A stretch of DNA of 64,000 nt, from positions 124,751,708 through 124,815,707 of the forward strand of contig OZ038381.1 of assembly GCA_964036045.1 (NCBI GenBank), written 5' to 3'. Every line of letters starts with the position of its first letter. The stretch's first letter is position 1. This DNA is from Eutreptiella sp. 'Long Island Sound 2002' (lineage: Eukaryota; Euglenozoa; Euglenophyceae; Eutreptiales; Eutreptiaceae). A program made the translations under genes and the position numbers. The notes beneath the pieces are model-generated. The model was not told the DNA's origin, ran no database searches, and saw nothing but the letters and a program-made list of their open reading frames with translations. This document shows positions 11,589-22,249 of the stretch, piece after piece.

Positions 11589-13195
11589 TCAGGGACGCCG
11601 ATACTCACTATCTGCACGTCACGACAAATCAGAATGGTAACGGCTTGACTATGATTCAATCACACAGGGCCCCCACTTCCTAGTTACCTCCTTTCCTAAT
11701 TCGTGTCCCATACCTCCATACCTTGCCCTCCCAACAGCCTAGCGGCAGACGCAGACAACTGACGACCAACAATGAAAGTAAGGAAAAACCAAGCGCTATA
11801 GGCCCGTAGGCTCCTCAAGGGTGTGAAGAACCGCATCAGGCAGTCACGCAAATGAAAGACAAACCACGGTGACAACCCGTGCCCTTGACTGCTGACAGAC
11901 TTTTCTGGCTGACGCTGTCTATGTCATCACTGCATGAGGACCCAGAAGCAATCTGGAAACTGTTCCCGGTGTCCGTAATAGGTTCAGCAGCACGCGAGAA
12001 AATAAAATTTTTCCAGTTGTTATCTACTCCCTGACGTGTCACAGTCAAATGTGTGGAAGCCGAAGCCTGGGGGCAGACAAGGAGGGGGTTGCCCTGGCGG
12101 GGAGGGCAGAGAGGAACTTACAGCTTTTTATTTTTAGAACCCACGACGCTCTTTCAGACCTCTTGGTTGCCCAGGTGTCCTCTCTTCCCCCCCCTGTAGG
12201 GCTGAAACTGAAACCCTGGCTACCCGGGCACCCGGCCAACAGGCAGCACACTTTAACTCAAAAAATAATGGTCCCAGATGAAAATAAAAACGAAAATTTT
12301 ACAAAGTGGCGCTGCCTGCGGCCCCCAGAAAATAGAAAAATTGTGGGATATTCATTCGGGGAAGAGGTCAAGAGCGCGTGGGGGGTTAAGGGGACTTTTC
12401 TGCCTGCACATGGTCTAAGTCTCCAGGTCCCCCCATGACAGGGGGACCTCTATCGTGATGGGACTGTCACTCTGAAGCCCCAGTCCTCTGTGGACGCAGA
12501 TGAGCGGGAAGAGGAAGGAGACCCGTGATCCTATGGGTGAGAGGGGAGGAGGGGGAAACATATCCGAGATTCATCTGCAAAGTCCGACATTGTGTGGCGG
12601 ACATGTTGCTACATAATAAAAACCGACATTGTTGTACCGCTGCTCCCAGAGGGGGAGGCAAGCGGTGCTGTACATCGTCTGCCGGCGGGGCAGGGGTCAC
12701 CCCGGTGCCGTCTCCACCTCCAGCGACCCCTGTGATGAATCCGTCCCCAGCCCAGACACGCACATCTGGGAGGGGAACCCGTCCGCCACCCTGATTGTAC
12801 CCCACCTTTTTGACCTTTTGATACCCATGCAAGTACCTCAGTTAGTACCCCAAGTTGAATACCCCATTGACCACCTGATACTCCGATGATGGAACTCCAG
12901 GGAGATGAAGTCCTGCTTGATGGATTCACCTTTGAGCCCCGCTAGCAGGGAGGCGTCCAACTGACTCCTAGTCTCCTTCCGACATCGTATTCTGTCGAAA
13001 CCTGAAAAGGAGTAGAAACTGTAGTTGATTGTATCCTACCTACTTGTAGAGATGAGCAGGAGCCCCTATTATTGTAACTGTACCTGAACCCTTTCCCTGA
13101 CTACCACTTCTGTCTACCCTGATGTCGTTGATTGTTGAAATTTCCTACCTTTACCCTGTGAGGCATCGAAGATGTGGAACTGGTTAAGGATTACG
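11589..13195 (-). other. LINE copy 1 leader (5' untranslated region)
   Basis: This runs from the (CATA)n boundary to the ORF1 ATG. It aligns with the leaders of copies 2 and 3 but lacks about 330 bp present there (22170-22500), with the missing part flanked by CCACC in the copies that retain it. ORFs of up to 121 codons (12467-12832) are not consistently conserved in the other copies. The element promoter is presumably here, but no core promoter motif is convincing. Confidence 0.65.
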
Positions 13196-13380
13196 TACAT
13201 ACATACATACATACATACATACATACATACATACATACATACATACATACATACATACATACATACATACATACATACATACATACATACATACATACAT
13301 ACATACATACATACATACATACATACATACATACATACATACATACATACATACATACATACATACATACATACATACAT
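13196..13380. repeat. Pure (CATA)n microsatellite between two LINEs
   Basis: About 46 uninterrupted CATA units separate the 5' end of LINE copy 1 from the 3' tail of LINE copy 2. It is the purest and longest CATA array in the window. Confidence 0.98.
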
Positions 13381-13407
13381 GATTTGATTTGATTTGATTT
13401 GATTTGA
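13381..13407 (-). repeat. LINE 3' tail, (TCAAA)n, longer than in copy 1
   Basis: Five-and-a-bit TTTGA units on the plus strand, against four-and-a-bit in copy 1. It directly abuts (CATA)n. Confidence 0.85.
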
Positions 13408-13758
13408 AAAATCCGCTTTGTCTGGGTTCGGACCAGTCCCCTTCCGAGTTCCACAGCAAGCCTCCCCTACAACCTACACACCGAACACAAAGCAAATCAA
13501 ATCTCTGAACGAATGTGACTTAGCAAGGATGTGACCGTCGACCCAGGCCACACTCTTCTGAAAGCACGTGTTATATTGACTTAGTACATGTGTTTCCCCT
13601 TGCCTTTGCCACCCTGCTTACCCATGGATCCTCCTTTGCTTCCCTTAGACCCAGAATAGGCATAGTGGTATGACCCATAAGTCGTGCTGGGAGCCGATGT
13701 CGATGGGCGCCTCCCAGAATCTGGCTGATACCTGTTCGCACGTCTTGAAGAGAGACGG

Positions 13759-14211
13759 TTACCAAATTTGCATGTCCAGAACAGCTTTCAGCACAGGCGG
13801 GAGAGCACCACGGGAGTGAGAGGCATCAGAAATAACCCACCCAAGTGACAAACACGACTTCTCTGTCCGCACCATAAAATGCCACAGCTGGAGTCCCGAA
13901 TCCTGGCGAAGCCCCTCCCATGGCCATAGCACACCCAGGAGGCACCAATACACACCCTCCCCCCCCAGTCGTCTCCTCATTGCCTCTCTGACGACAGAAT
14001 GAAGGTTCCCTTGGCACTCGCTGATCCACACGGAGGGGACTTTAGCGTGCCAGACCGTCATCTTAACTGTCCCCCTGCAACTCACCAGAACATGCCCTAC
14101 GTATCCGGTCCCCCGAACAGATGAGAAAAGAACCCAGAGCAGGTTGGAGGGAGTGTGTCTCCCCATATGTGCAGCTTGCGTCTGAAACCCCAGAAGCATA
14201 CCAGAGTTCAT
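13759..14211 (-). CDS. LINE ORF3, 150 codons, function unknown (copy 2)
   Basis: Open over exactly the same 150 codons as the copy 1 frame, with 138 identical residues. It begins with an ATG that overlaps the TGA of the ORF2 frame at 14208 as ATGA and ends with a TAA. No known domain is visible. The frame stays open here although the neighbouring ORF2 C-terminal region has three stops. Confidence 0.55.
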   Translation of the reverse strand: MNSGMLLGFQTQAAHMGRHTPSNLLWVLFSSVRGTGYVGHVLVSCRGTVKMTVWHAKVPSVWISECQGNLHSVVREAMRRRLGGEGVYWCLLGVLWPWEGLRQDSGLQLWHFMVRTEKSCLSLGWVISDASHSRGALPPVLKAVLDMQIW

Positions 14212-14960
14212 TCCTGCTGTCCACTGAGAATGAAACGGAGGGCATAGAAGTAGAACTTATCTGTATCGTACCCACCGTGAACCATGGCATACGCGCTCTC
14301 TAGGATTTGATATATAAGGATACGTGGTTGACTGATACCTAACTTGGAGAGAACCAGCGAAATACCCCTAATTGGGCCTAACCCCAGCCATATGGGCCAC
14401 ACTGGCTTTATTGATATCAAGGAATCGGATATGGCAACACCCTTCGCACGATGACACCAGACAATGAACAGACCCGGATGTCCCAAAATCTCAACACCCC
14501 CCCATCAAAGAGTGATACGGTCAGAGGGAATGCCCGCAGCACACAGAATTTCGCACACATGCCCAGACCAAGCAAGAACCCGCACTTTAGTAAATACGCA
14601 TTCGTGGAATCTATGCTGTGTTACCGAGTGACACCACATGGAGCACAGTGAGCATTCCGCTTCTCTGTGTTGCCACTCCCACTGGTCTGCGGACGCATAC
14701 ACACTCCAAGCCCTTATGCGTCCCCAATGCTCTATTCCTAATGGCTACAGCTGCACCCAGCACTTGAGCCCTGAGACCGATTCGGGTAGCACCATGCGCC
14801 ATGATCTCTCTGGAGGGGTGGGTGAGCAAGAGGAAGAGACGCTGAGGAGAGCATCATCGGATTGACTAAGCAAATGTCGTTTGAGGTCGACTATCAATCT
14901 GTCACCCTGGAATGGAAGAATGGAATCTCTGTCTAGCCACATATCAAGAACTGAGACCTC
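14208..14960 (-). pseudogene. ORF2 C-terminal region with CCHC finger, interrupted
   Basis: Directly downstream of the stop at 14961 and in the same frame as ORF2. It continues the protein seen without these stops in copy 1. TAG at 14745 replaces CAG and TGA at 14505 replaces CGA. The open piece 14505-14702 holds the C-x2-C-x9-H-x4-C finger at 14654-14598. The frame ends at the ATGA overlap with ORF3. In an intact ancestor, ORF2 would therefore run to about 1400 codons. Confidence 0.75.
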
Positions 14961-17900
14961 CTAACGCTCACCGCGCGCACCAGCTTTCGCTTCAGTGTCC
15001 ATTTCGGAGTTGAACGATGATATCCCATCATCAAGTTCCGTATCGTGCTGTGCTGGCACCCAACCCATCTGAACCGGAAGATGCGTCAAAACAAAGTGCG
15101 CGACAACCCTGTCCATGATTGATGCAGTTTTGTCCATCATGTCTTTGCACTTCAGAGACTGCACTGCTGACAAACAGTCAGACCACACCCAGATTTCTTT
15201 TAAGCACACGCCATGGGAGGAGACAAATTCGGCAATGGTAATTACCGCAGAGACAACAACAGAGGCTTCCACCAACTTGGTGCTGAGACCAATAGCAGAG
15301 AGGGATACACTGCAGTCCAGCCACACATGGCCCTGACTGTCCACAACTTTTGCCGCTCCCCCCCAGCAATCCTTGACGCTTGCATCACCAAAAACATACA
15401 AAACTATAGGGAAAGCACCCCCCCGAGGCGGTTTCACACACCACTTAGCCCCTTGACCTGACACGAGTTTGCGAAACTGAATGCCCAAGCTTTGGAGCCT
15501 GGACCGAATGCGCTGAGAGTCGCTGTCAAAGCGATGCACGCACGGGTTCGACCAGTGTGCCCACACAGATTGGGCCAGCAGGGCGTTGGGCCCTTTTAGA
15601 GACTTAAACAGTTCATTGATGACTGTGACGCAAAGGTCATGATCTGGGGCAGCTCTTCCTAGAATGGAAACTATGCAGGCACGTGGAGTATTGGGAGCCA
15701 ACCCAAAGGCCGGTCTGTATACTCTGCATATGGACCCTGTCACTGAACTGATTTGCACATCCGTTGGCACATTCACACAGCAGCGAAACACAAGCCTGTT
15801 GACTACAAGTCCTTCTATCACAGTGTGTGCCACACCCACCGACACGGGCCACCCTCGCAGCCTGTTGTTGCCCGTTCGAGACCACCGTGTAATGACTTTT
15901 TTGATGGTAGGGAACCCTCCTAGAATATTAGCGTTTCCCCCCAGGAATTTTATGTGTTGGTGCCTACTGGTGGACCACACTGACTTGTCGTCGGAGACGA
16001 CCGATTTGCTGACACTGCAGACCGAACCTTGCTTGACCTGAAGTACTTGAATGTTCATTTTGGAGCTATTGTTGCGTTGTCCGACACAGTCAATAATAAC
16101 ACGAAGGTGGTCGGCCACTCGCTGTCTGTCGTCTATGCTAGAAAACCCCATTGTGTCGTCAACATAGCCCAGAGAAGCAATCATTTCTACCGAGGGGGGA
16201 ACACATACCGGAACCCCAACCCCCAGTTGACGCATGGCAAGATGTATCAAATTAACTGCAAGTATGTAAAAAAGTGGATCTAAACCCCCCCCTTGAAGGA
16301 CACCCTCCACTTGACAATACGACTCTGATAGGCCCAGGGCACAAACCACGTATTGCCTGAAGGACATGTAATGATGAACCACTTCATGCACAACTCCACA
16401 TAAAAACGGATACATTTCAGCAACCCTCAGAAGGGCTTGCCTATTGATTTCATCAAAGGCACCAGAGAAATCCAAAAACATCGTCGTAACATCACCCCGC
16501 ATCGCCAGGGATTGGGTGATCATTGTGTGTAGCATGCGGCGCAGAGCATGTGCGGAAGACACTTTAAACCCTGCATACTGTCTACAACCTGACTCACTTG
16601 GCGCCGTGGCCAGCTGAATCAAAGGGGCATACAGTTTAGCCTGTATGCGAAACAGGGCGGAGAGAAGTTTAATAGGCCTAGTATTGACATTGACATTGTC
16701 ACCCGCAGATTTTTTCAGGGTAAGGTGAAGAGCCGAGAAAACCTCCAAAGGCCACTGACCAAAAGGAAGTCTGAGTATCTGAGTCACTCGGAAGAGGGAC
16801 GCCAGCCCCATCCATTTCACTAGATTTGGTATAAAACCATCAACCACTGCCGTCACACTGGTCAGTTTGTGCCGGATGCGCAACAGGGACTCTACTGTGA
16901 CCTGCATCTCTTGCGAGAGAATCAAATACCTGCGGGCCTTGATTGCAACAGGGATGAGGTGCAGCACATACCTGTGGCGCATGACAGACTGAACCCACTC
17001 AAGAGGAACAGTAGTGGAACGCACAGGGTATTTCAGAACACACTCCCTAGGCAACACCTGCAGAATGTCCCTATCCATCACCACAGATTGAGAGGAAGTG
17101 TCCGTTACCTCATGTAACGCAATGAACGGGTTCGCTGCCTGTAACTTCAGCACCTTCATGGTTCGCCCCGTGAGACCTGTTCCTGACACAGCTTTCCAGT
17201 CACTAATCGCCGAAGACCGGTGTTTGGAGGACAATCTGAACTCTAGGGAGCGTTGCACTCTCCAGCCCTGGCCGCCTGTAATGGCCTTGAGAGACGCAAC
17301 TATTGATTTCAGCTCTGAGTGGACCTCTTCAGATTTAGGACTACTCACCACATGGTTGACGGCTCCGATACACTCTCTATAGGCCTGCAGCCAGCTAGAC
17401 GCATCACAGATGCCGAGACTCATGGCTTCCATGAGATTGGAAAAAATCACTCTGCTATCATGGTCCCAATTGCGAGGTTCAACTGGGCGCATCAAAGATC
17501 CTGTGGCTCCTGCCTTTGCTGTCTGACACCCTTGAATCCAAACAGCTGGGTGGTCGCCAACCTCTCTCAGCCACATACCGCACGATTGCCCAGAGACCCC
17601 TTTTAGAATGCAAAAGTCCTTGGGAAGATGAACCCTCCCCTGCATGAACGCGACTCTGGCACCCAGAAACTTAATAAGGGCAACTGACAATTTATGCGTG
17701 CGGATGTCCCTATTCCAGTCACCCCCTACGATGAGCCACGACACCGGTAGCTGTTGGAGACCGAAAATTAGATGCACTAACTGTTGATTGTATAACAGTT
17801 CGTCAGACCTCTGCGCCATGTGGACGCTACTTCGGACCCCCAAACCCAAGGCATTGTGAACCACCACAAGAAAAGAGTCATCCGTATCCAGAAGAACAGT

Positions 17901-18407
17901 TTTGAACTGTGCCCAGGATGAAAAAACCCAGACTTCTAAGCCTTTACCGACATCGCAGTGAGCAGAGGAGCGATGCCAAAAGCCATCAATGTGTCGCATG
18001 TCTAGTTTTTTCACTGAGCCCCAGGTTTCTTGAATGAACAGCACCCTGGCATCTGAGGTGACACACATCTCAAGAACTTCATCCCACTTGGTCCTACGTA
18101 TTTCAACCGACCTACTTAACCCCTGAACATTAGCAGACAGGCAGCCCCACTTCACCGCGACACTGGTGGCAGACTCAGGAATAGGAATGGAGCTCCACGC
18201 TTGCACTTCGTAGTACTGTAAAGACCACTGAGGGGGGGTCCAATTGAGCCAGACATGTAACATTGTGACACATTCATGCGGGACGCACCGACACAGAACT
18301 TTTTCTGTCCGCCATCCCCGAGACCGAGGATCCCACTCAGTCACTCTGCAGACATCTTGCCACCACCCAGTGGTGTCATCTACAATTTCCTTGCGGTGTC
18401 TTGCCAC
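14961..18407 (-). CDS. LINE ORF2: endonuclease-reverse transcriptase-RNase H, 1148 codons
   Basis: Encodes the retrotransposition enzyme. Residues about 86-292 are an apurinic-type endonuclease with N93 (ANVQG), E127 (QETW), D230/N232 (GGDWN) and D285-H286 (GDHPAV). The RT is about 500-830: NTRPIKLLS at 575-583, FLDFSGAFDE with D646, a motif B LQGGGLDP at 704-711, and YVDD at 748-751. RNase H is about 1004-1130, with D1008, E1047 or E1060, D1077 and D1126/D1127. All expected catalytic residues are visible. The listed start is a GTG. The frame is open immediately after the ORF1 stop TAA (18419-18417), in the same phase, and the first ATG is at codon 49, still upstream of the endonuclease. How it is initiated is unknown. 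The stop at 14961-14963 is probably secondary, since copy 1 has a sense codon there. Confidence 0.93.
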   Translation of the reverse strand: MARHRKEIVDDTTGWWQDVCRVTEWDPRSRGWRTEKVLCRCVPHECVTMLHVWLNWTPPQWSLQYYEVQAWSSIPIPESATSVAVKWGCLSANVQGLSRSVEIRRTKWDEVLEMCVTSDARVLFIQETWGSVKKLDMRHIDGFWHRSSAHCDVGKGLEVWVFSSWAQFKTVLLDTDDSFLVVVHNALGLGVRSSVHMAQRSDELLYNQQLVHLIFGLQQLPVSWLIVGGDWNRDIRTHKLSVALIKFLGARVAFMQGRVHLPKDFCILKGVSGQSCGMWLREVGDHPAVWIQGCQTAKAGATGSLMRPVEPRNWDHDSRVIFSNLMEAMSLGICDASSWLQAYRECIGAVNHVVSSPKSEEVHSELKSIVASLKAITGGQGWRVQRSLEFRLSSKHRSSAISDWKAVSGTGLTGRTMKVLKLQAANPFIALHEVTDTSSQSVVMDRDILQVLPRECVLKYPVRSTTVPLEWVQSVMRHRYVLHLIPVAIKARRYLILSQEMQVTVESLLRIRHKLTSVTAVVDGFIPNLVKWMGLASLFRVTQILRLPFGQWPLEVFSALHLTLKKSAGDNVNVNTRPIKLLSALFRIQAKLYAPLIQLATAPSESGCRQYAGFKVSSAHALRRMLHTMITQSLAMRGDVTTMFLDFSGAFDEINRQALLRVAEMYPFLCGVVHEVVHHYMSFRQYVVCALGLSESYCQVEGVLQGGGLDPLFYILAVNLIHLAMRQLGVGVPVCVPPSVEMIASLGYVDDTMGFSSIDDRQRVADHLRVIIDCVGQRNNSSKMNIQVLQVKQGSVCSVSKSVVSDDKSVWSTSRHQHIKFLGGNANILGGFPTIKKVITRWSRTGNNRLRGWPVSVGVAHTVIEGLVVNRLVFRCCVNVPTDVQISSVTGSICRVYRPAFGLAPNTPRACIVSILGRAAPDHDLCVTVINELFKSLKGPNALLAQSVWAHWSNPCVHRFDSDSQRIRSRLQSLGIQFRKLVSGQGAKWCVKPPRGGAFPIVLYVFGDASVKDCWGGAAKVVDSQGHVWLDCSVSLSAIGLSTKLVEASVVVSAVITIAEFVSSHGVCLKEIWVWSDCLSAVQSLKCKDMMDKTASIMDRVVAHFVLTHLPVQMGWVPAQHDTELDDGISSFNSEMDTEAKAGARGER

Positions 18408-18416
18408 CGCCTTTCC

Positions 18417-20975
18417 TTACTTGACTAGCACTTGGTGCTGTCTTCCCCATTGGAAAGAATTGACCACCACCCAAAGGGGAAGAACACACTCCGGTTCAAC
18501 AAAATTCACAGGGACTGGAGCCGCCAACAGGCCCATCCTGCCCAAAACAACTGCTTTGGTACACATGTGAAATTTAGTATCGCCACACGCCATGGTTGCT
18601 GACCTTACAAGGGTAGCATCCGCAGGTGATGAGGGAACACCGAGCAGAGCCACGTGTCTGGACCCCACCGTTTCTACCTTCTTAGTGAAGCCTGTCCATT
18701 GAGGACTCATGATGCGGCAAACTGACACTTTCCGATCACCACAGATCAATACCTGATGGTGTTCAGCGTCACAGCCCTCGACAGTAGTAGGGGGAACCCC
18801 GTCACTGGTCAACCGACCCCACGATGCATCAAGGCCAAGGGCAATTGAGGACACTTGAGAGTAGTCCCCCGTTTTTAGCTTCTTACGCACTTTGTTGACC
18901 TTGGTAAGCGTTTTGCGTTTGGAAAACTCCTCAGCCGCCCATTCAGGCACGTCGTAGAACCTATGATCTCTGTGTTTCACTGCTAGTTCGACACACTCCT
19001 TAGCCGAGACCCAGTGTTCCGGCGAGTCGTCATCCTCTCCTATCACGGTGGATTTTACTGCGGCATCGTAAACTTTGGACAGACCCCAGATAGCGTGAGC
19101 AGACACAACCTCCCTGAGTTCATCAGGCATTCCAGGCGGGGGAGAATGGAATCTAAGGATCCCCCCTAACTCCCGTTGAAAGCCCCAACCCCACATGGAT
19201 ATGAAGGCATGAGAGGGGGAGAAGGGCGGAAACAGACACCACACCGGGGATTGCATTTTGGACGGCGAGAGGAACAGACCCGAAACAGGTGTACTCACAG
19301 GAGCCTCTTTGGCAGGCGGGGCTGAGGAATATGAGAGCCAATTTTTCGCAGTCCTTCAACCATTTGTAATTCCTTCACCTCAATGAGGTCTGAGCGGCCC
19401 AATGGGTCCGTGGATGCTCTGATGCGCAAGCTGTCGCGGTACTTACCTCCCAGGATGGGATCTAGCCTGCTGGACGGAACAAACATGACAACCTCACCAA
19501 ATTGGCACAGCATGTCCCGATAGACTCTGTAGTCGAGAGACAACTGATCCGAAGGCAGCTTCACAGCCCAAAAAGGAGTCAAGGGCATCAGTATGTTCAA
19601 ACCCAGTGAGCAGAATGGGTTTCAAACGAACCGTGGTGGACAGCAACTCTTCAACAATAACTTTACCCGACCCTGACCCAGCCTGCCATTGCTGTACCGG
19701 CGGTGCAACATTATCAGAGATGGGGGCACTAGCCTGCCGTGGCTCAGAGGAGTAACTGCCCTGTGCAGTGGAAGCCGTTTCATCCAGCGTAAGTGCCCTG
19801 ACTACTCCCTCTACCCGCGGTTTCTTGGAGTTTTTTGGTTTGGACGGAGAGGGCTTCGACGCATCTGCTCCTGAAGAAGGACTCGAAATAATGTTGCGTT
19901 TTCTATTAGCCTCTGCAGTTAGTTTGGCCTGCAGGCGATGCCCTTCCTCTTATGCCTGCCTAAGAGGACGCATCCACTTGAGCAACGCTACCATGACACC
20001 CTTCCAGAACCTGCCCTCCACCGGTGTGGCTGACTTCAACCTCAACAAAATATTACTCCTGATTCCCGAGGCTGCCAACAGCAAAACTTCAACACGAACA
20101 TCCTCACTGTACATCTCAGCAACCAAGGACTGAAGTTTATCTTCCTCATTGATCGAAAGATCATCAACCGCGTTGACCAGGGAGATGGCACCCAATACAT
20201 CAGCAGACTCCGAATCCTGTTCCTGTGGGACCACGTCTGTGGGTTGATCTGGAGCTTCTGAGAGAGCGTCGGATTAACTAAAAATTTCCTTGTAAAAGGC
20301 CGACCAGATAGAGCGAAGTTCGGACTTGGCATTGAGACGTGCAGTGCTCCACTCGGTAAGCATGGGTCTGTATGAGACTTTTGCAATGGTGGCCAGCATG
20401 GCATCCAAAAGGGAGTATTTTGAGGAGATGTTTGAGAAGCTTTCCGGTACTCTCTTGGATTTGACAACCTGGCGGCGGATTTCCTTCTCAGCACCATCCA
20501 GTAACTTGCCCACCAGGGAACTCCAGGTATTAGTCTCGATATCGGGACGCAATTTGAGGACCTCATCCAACATAGTGTTGTCAATGGACCCAGCCAGAAT
20601 ACACATTGTCATCACCCTGGCCCTGACGCTGTCTGGTTGAACCCACAGGCCCACCGGTTCTTCTACAGGGTCCCCATGAGAGGGCAGCCATCGCAATTTT
20701 GTAGGGGTGCCCCCTTTTTGAATGTGACCAAACTCCATAGAAATTGTTGCCATGGGGCTGAACATGTGGGGTGGAGAGAAAACGAAAAAGATTACCTCTG
20801 TGGGACTGGTACACGCACCGATACTCACTATCCGCATGCCTCTGGGCCTCAAGCAGTTGCGCTCTGTCTGGTATACCCCACACGTTCCACAGACGCCGAT
20901 ACTCACTATCTGCGCGTCATAGATGCTGCCATTGTCGAGTGGAATTACCCTGCAAGTGATGTCAGCTTTTGTCAT
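18417..20975 (-). pseudogene. LINE ORF1, about 850 codons, inactivated
   Basis: Starts at the ATG at 20975-20973 and ends at the TAA at 18419-18417, nine nucleotides before the first codon of the ORF2 annotation. Breaks relative to copy 1 are TAA at 20274-20276 (GAA), TAA at 19950-19952 (GAA), a 1-nt insertion near 19548 and a 1-nt deletion near 19317. The long final piece, 18417-19298, is open. The N-terminal part encodes IVSIG twice, because a DNA motif is repeated there. No zinc knuckle or RRM is seen, so the assignment as an ORF1 (nucleic-acid-binding partner) rests on position and on a basic Ser/Pro/Lys segment. Confidence 0.75.
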
Positions 20976-21002
20976 TCAGGGACGCCGATACTCACTATCT
21001 GC
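20818..21002 (-). repeat. Three copies of an 18-bp motif around the ORF1 start
   Basis: GCAGATAGTGAGTATCGG (element strand), or a one-base variant, lies at about 20985-21002, 20896-20913 and 20818-20835, straddling the ORF1 ATG at 20975. The same trio is in copy 1 (11598-11615, 11509-11526, 11431-11448) and copy 3 (40809-40826, 40720-40737, 40642-40659). Each contains GTGAGTAT, which resembles a 5' splice site. It could equally be a protein-binding or structural element. Confidence 0.7.
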
Positions 21003-22249
21003 ACGTCACGAAGATCAGAATGGTAACGGCTTGACTATGATTCAATCACACACGGCCCCCACTTCCTAGTTACCTCCTTTCCTCATTCGTGTCCCGTACC
21101 TCCATACCTTGCCCTCCCAACAGCCTAACGGCAGACGCAGACAACTGACGACCAATAATGAAAGTAAGGAAAAACCAAGCGCTATAGGCCCGTAGGCTCC
21201 TGAAGGGTGTGAAGAACCGCATCAGGCAGTCGCGCAAATGAAAAACAAAACACAGTGACAACCCGTGCCCTTGACTGCTGACAAACTTTTCTGGCTGATG
21301 CTGTCTATGTCATCACCGCATGAGGAACCATAAGCAATCTGGAAACTGTTCCCAGTGTCTGTAATAGGTTCAGCAACACGCAAAAAAAATTAATTTTCTT
21401 TTCGAGTTGTTATCTACTCCCTGACCTGTCATAGTCAAATGTGTGGAAGCCGAAGCTTGGGGGCAGACAAAGTGGGGGTTGCCCTGGCGGGGAGGGCAGA
21501 GAGGAAGTTACAGTTTTTTATTTTTAGAACCCACGACGCTCTTGCAGACCTCTTGGTTGCCCAGGTGTCCTCTCTTCCCCCCCTGTAGGGCTGAAATTGA
21601 ACCCTGGCTACCCGGGCACCAAGCCAACAGGCAGCACACTTTAACTCAGAAATAATGGTCCCTGATGAAAAGAAAAACGAAAATTTTACAATGTGGCGCT
21701 GCCTGCGGCCCCCAGAAAATAGAAAAATTGCGGGAGAATCATTCGGGGAAGAGGTCAAGAGCGCGTGGGGGGTTAAGGGGACTTTTCAGCCGACACATGG
21801 TCTAAGTCTCCGGGTCCCCCCATGACAGGGGGACCCCTATCGTGATGGGACTGTCACTTTGGAGCCCCAATCTCCTGTGGATGCAATTTGAGCAGGAAGG
21901 GAGGAGGAGACCCGTGATCCTATGGGTGAGAGGGGAGGAGGGGGAAACATACCTGAGATTCATCTGCAGAGTCCGACATTGTGTGGCGGACATGTTGCTA
22001 AAAAATAAAAACCGACATTGTTGTACCGCTCCTCCCAGAGGGGGAGGCCAGCGGTGGTGTACATCGTCTGCCGGCGGGGCAGGGGTCACCCCGGTGCCGT
22101 CTCCACCTCCAGCGACCCCTGTGATAAATCCGTCCCCAGCCCAGACCCGGACATTTGGGAGGGGAACCCGTCCACCATTTGAATCGATGTATGAGTCTGG
22201 TTGAACATCCAGCTCTACTCCTATTTAGGTTGTGTGATGGCTGTGAGAC

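Larger units (their letters stand above)
3999..13195 (-). mobile_element. LINE retrotransposon copy 1 (APE-RT-RNase H type), full length but inactivated
   Basis: The element reads right to left. Its 5' end abuts (CATA)n at about 13195, followed by the leader, ORF1, ORF2, ORF3, and a 3' end in a (TCAAA)n tail at 4020-3999 that abuts (CATA)n again. The domain set of an apurinic-type endonuclease, a reverse transcriptase with a YVDD box and an RNase H places it in the broad I-type group of LINEs; no finer clade can be assigned by eye. It aligns along its whole length with copy 2 at an offset of about 9386 bp. It carries premature stops in ORF1 and ORF2, frameshifts near 10685, 8733 and 6016, and a deletion of about 330 bp in the leader relative to copies 2 and 3. 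I see no target-site duplication beyond the CATA units themselves. Confidence 0.93.

Noticed and set aside
12467-12832. 121-codon minus-strand ORF in the LINE leader as an extra gene
   Set aside because: In copies 2 and 3 the corresponding frame is shorter and starts elsewhere; copy 1 owes its length to the leader deletion.
13184-13495. ORFs encoding MYVC or HTYI repeats across (CATA)n arrays
   Set aside because: A tetranucleotide repeat without stops yields these in all phases; they are microsatellite artefacts.
21520-21620. Possible tRNA-derived or RNA polymerase III A/B boxes in the LINE leader (GGGTTCAATTTC-like, GTGGGTTC-like)
   Set aside because: The matches are partial, one pair is in the wrong order, and no tRNA fold could be drawn.
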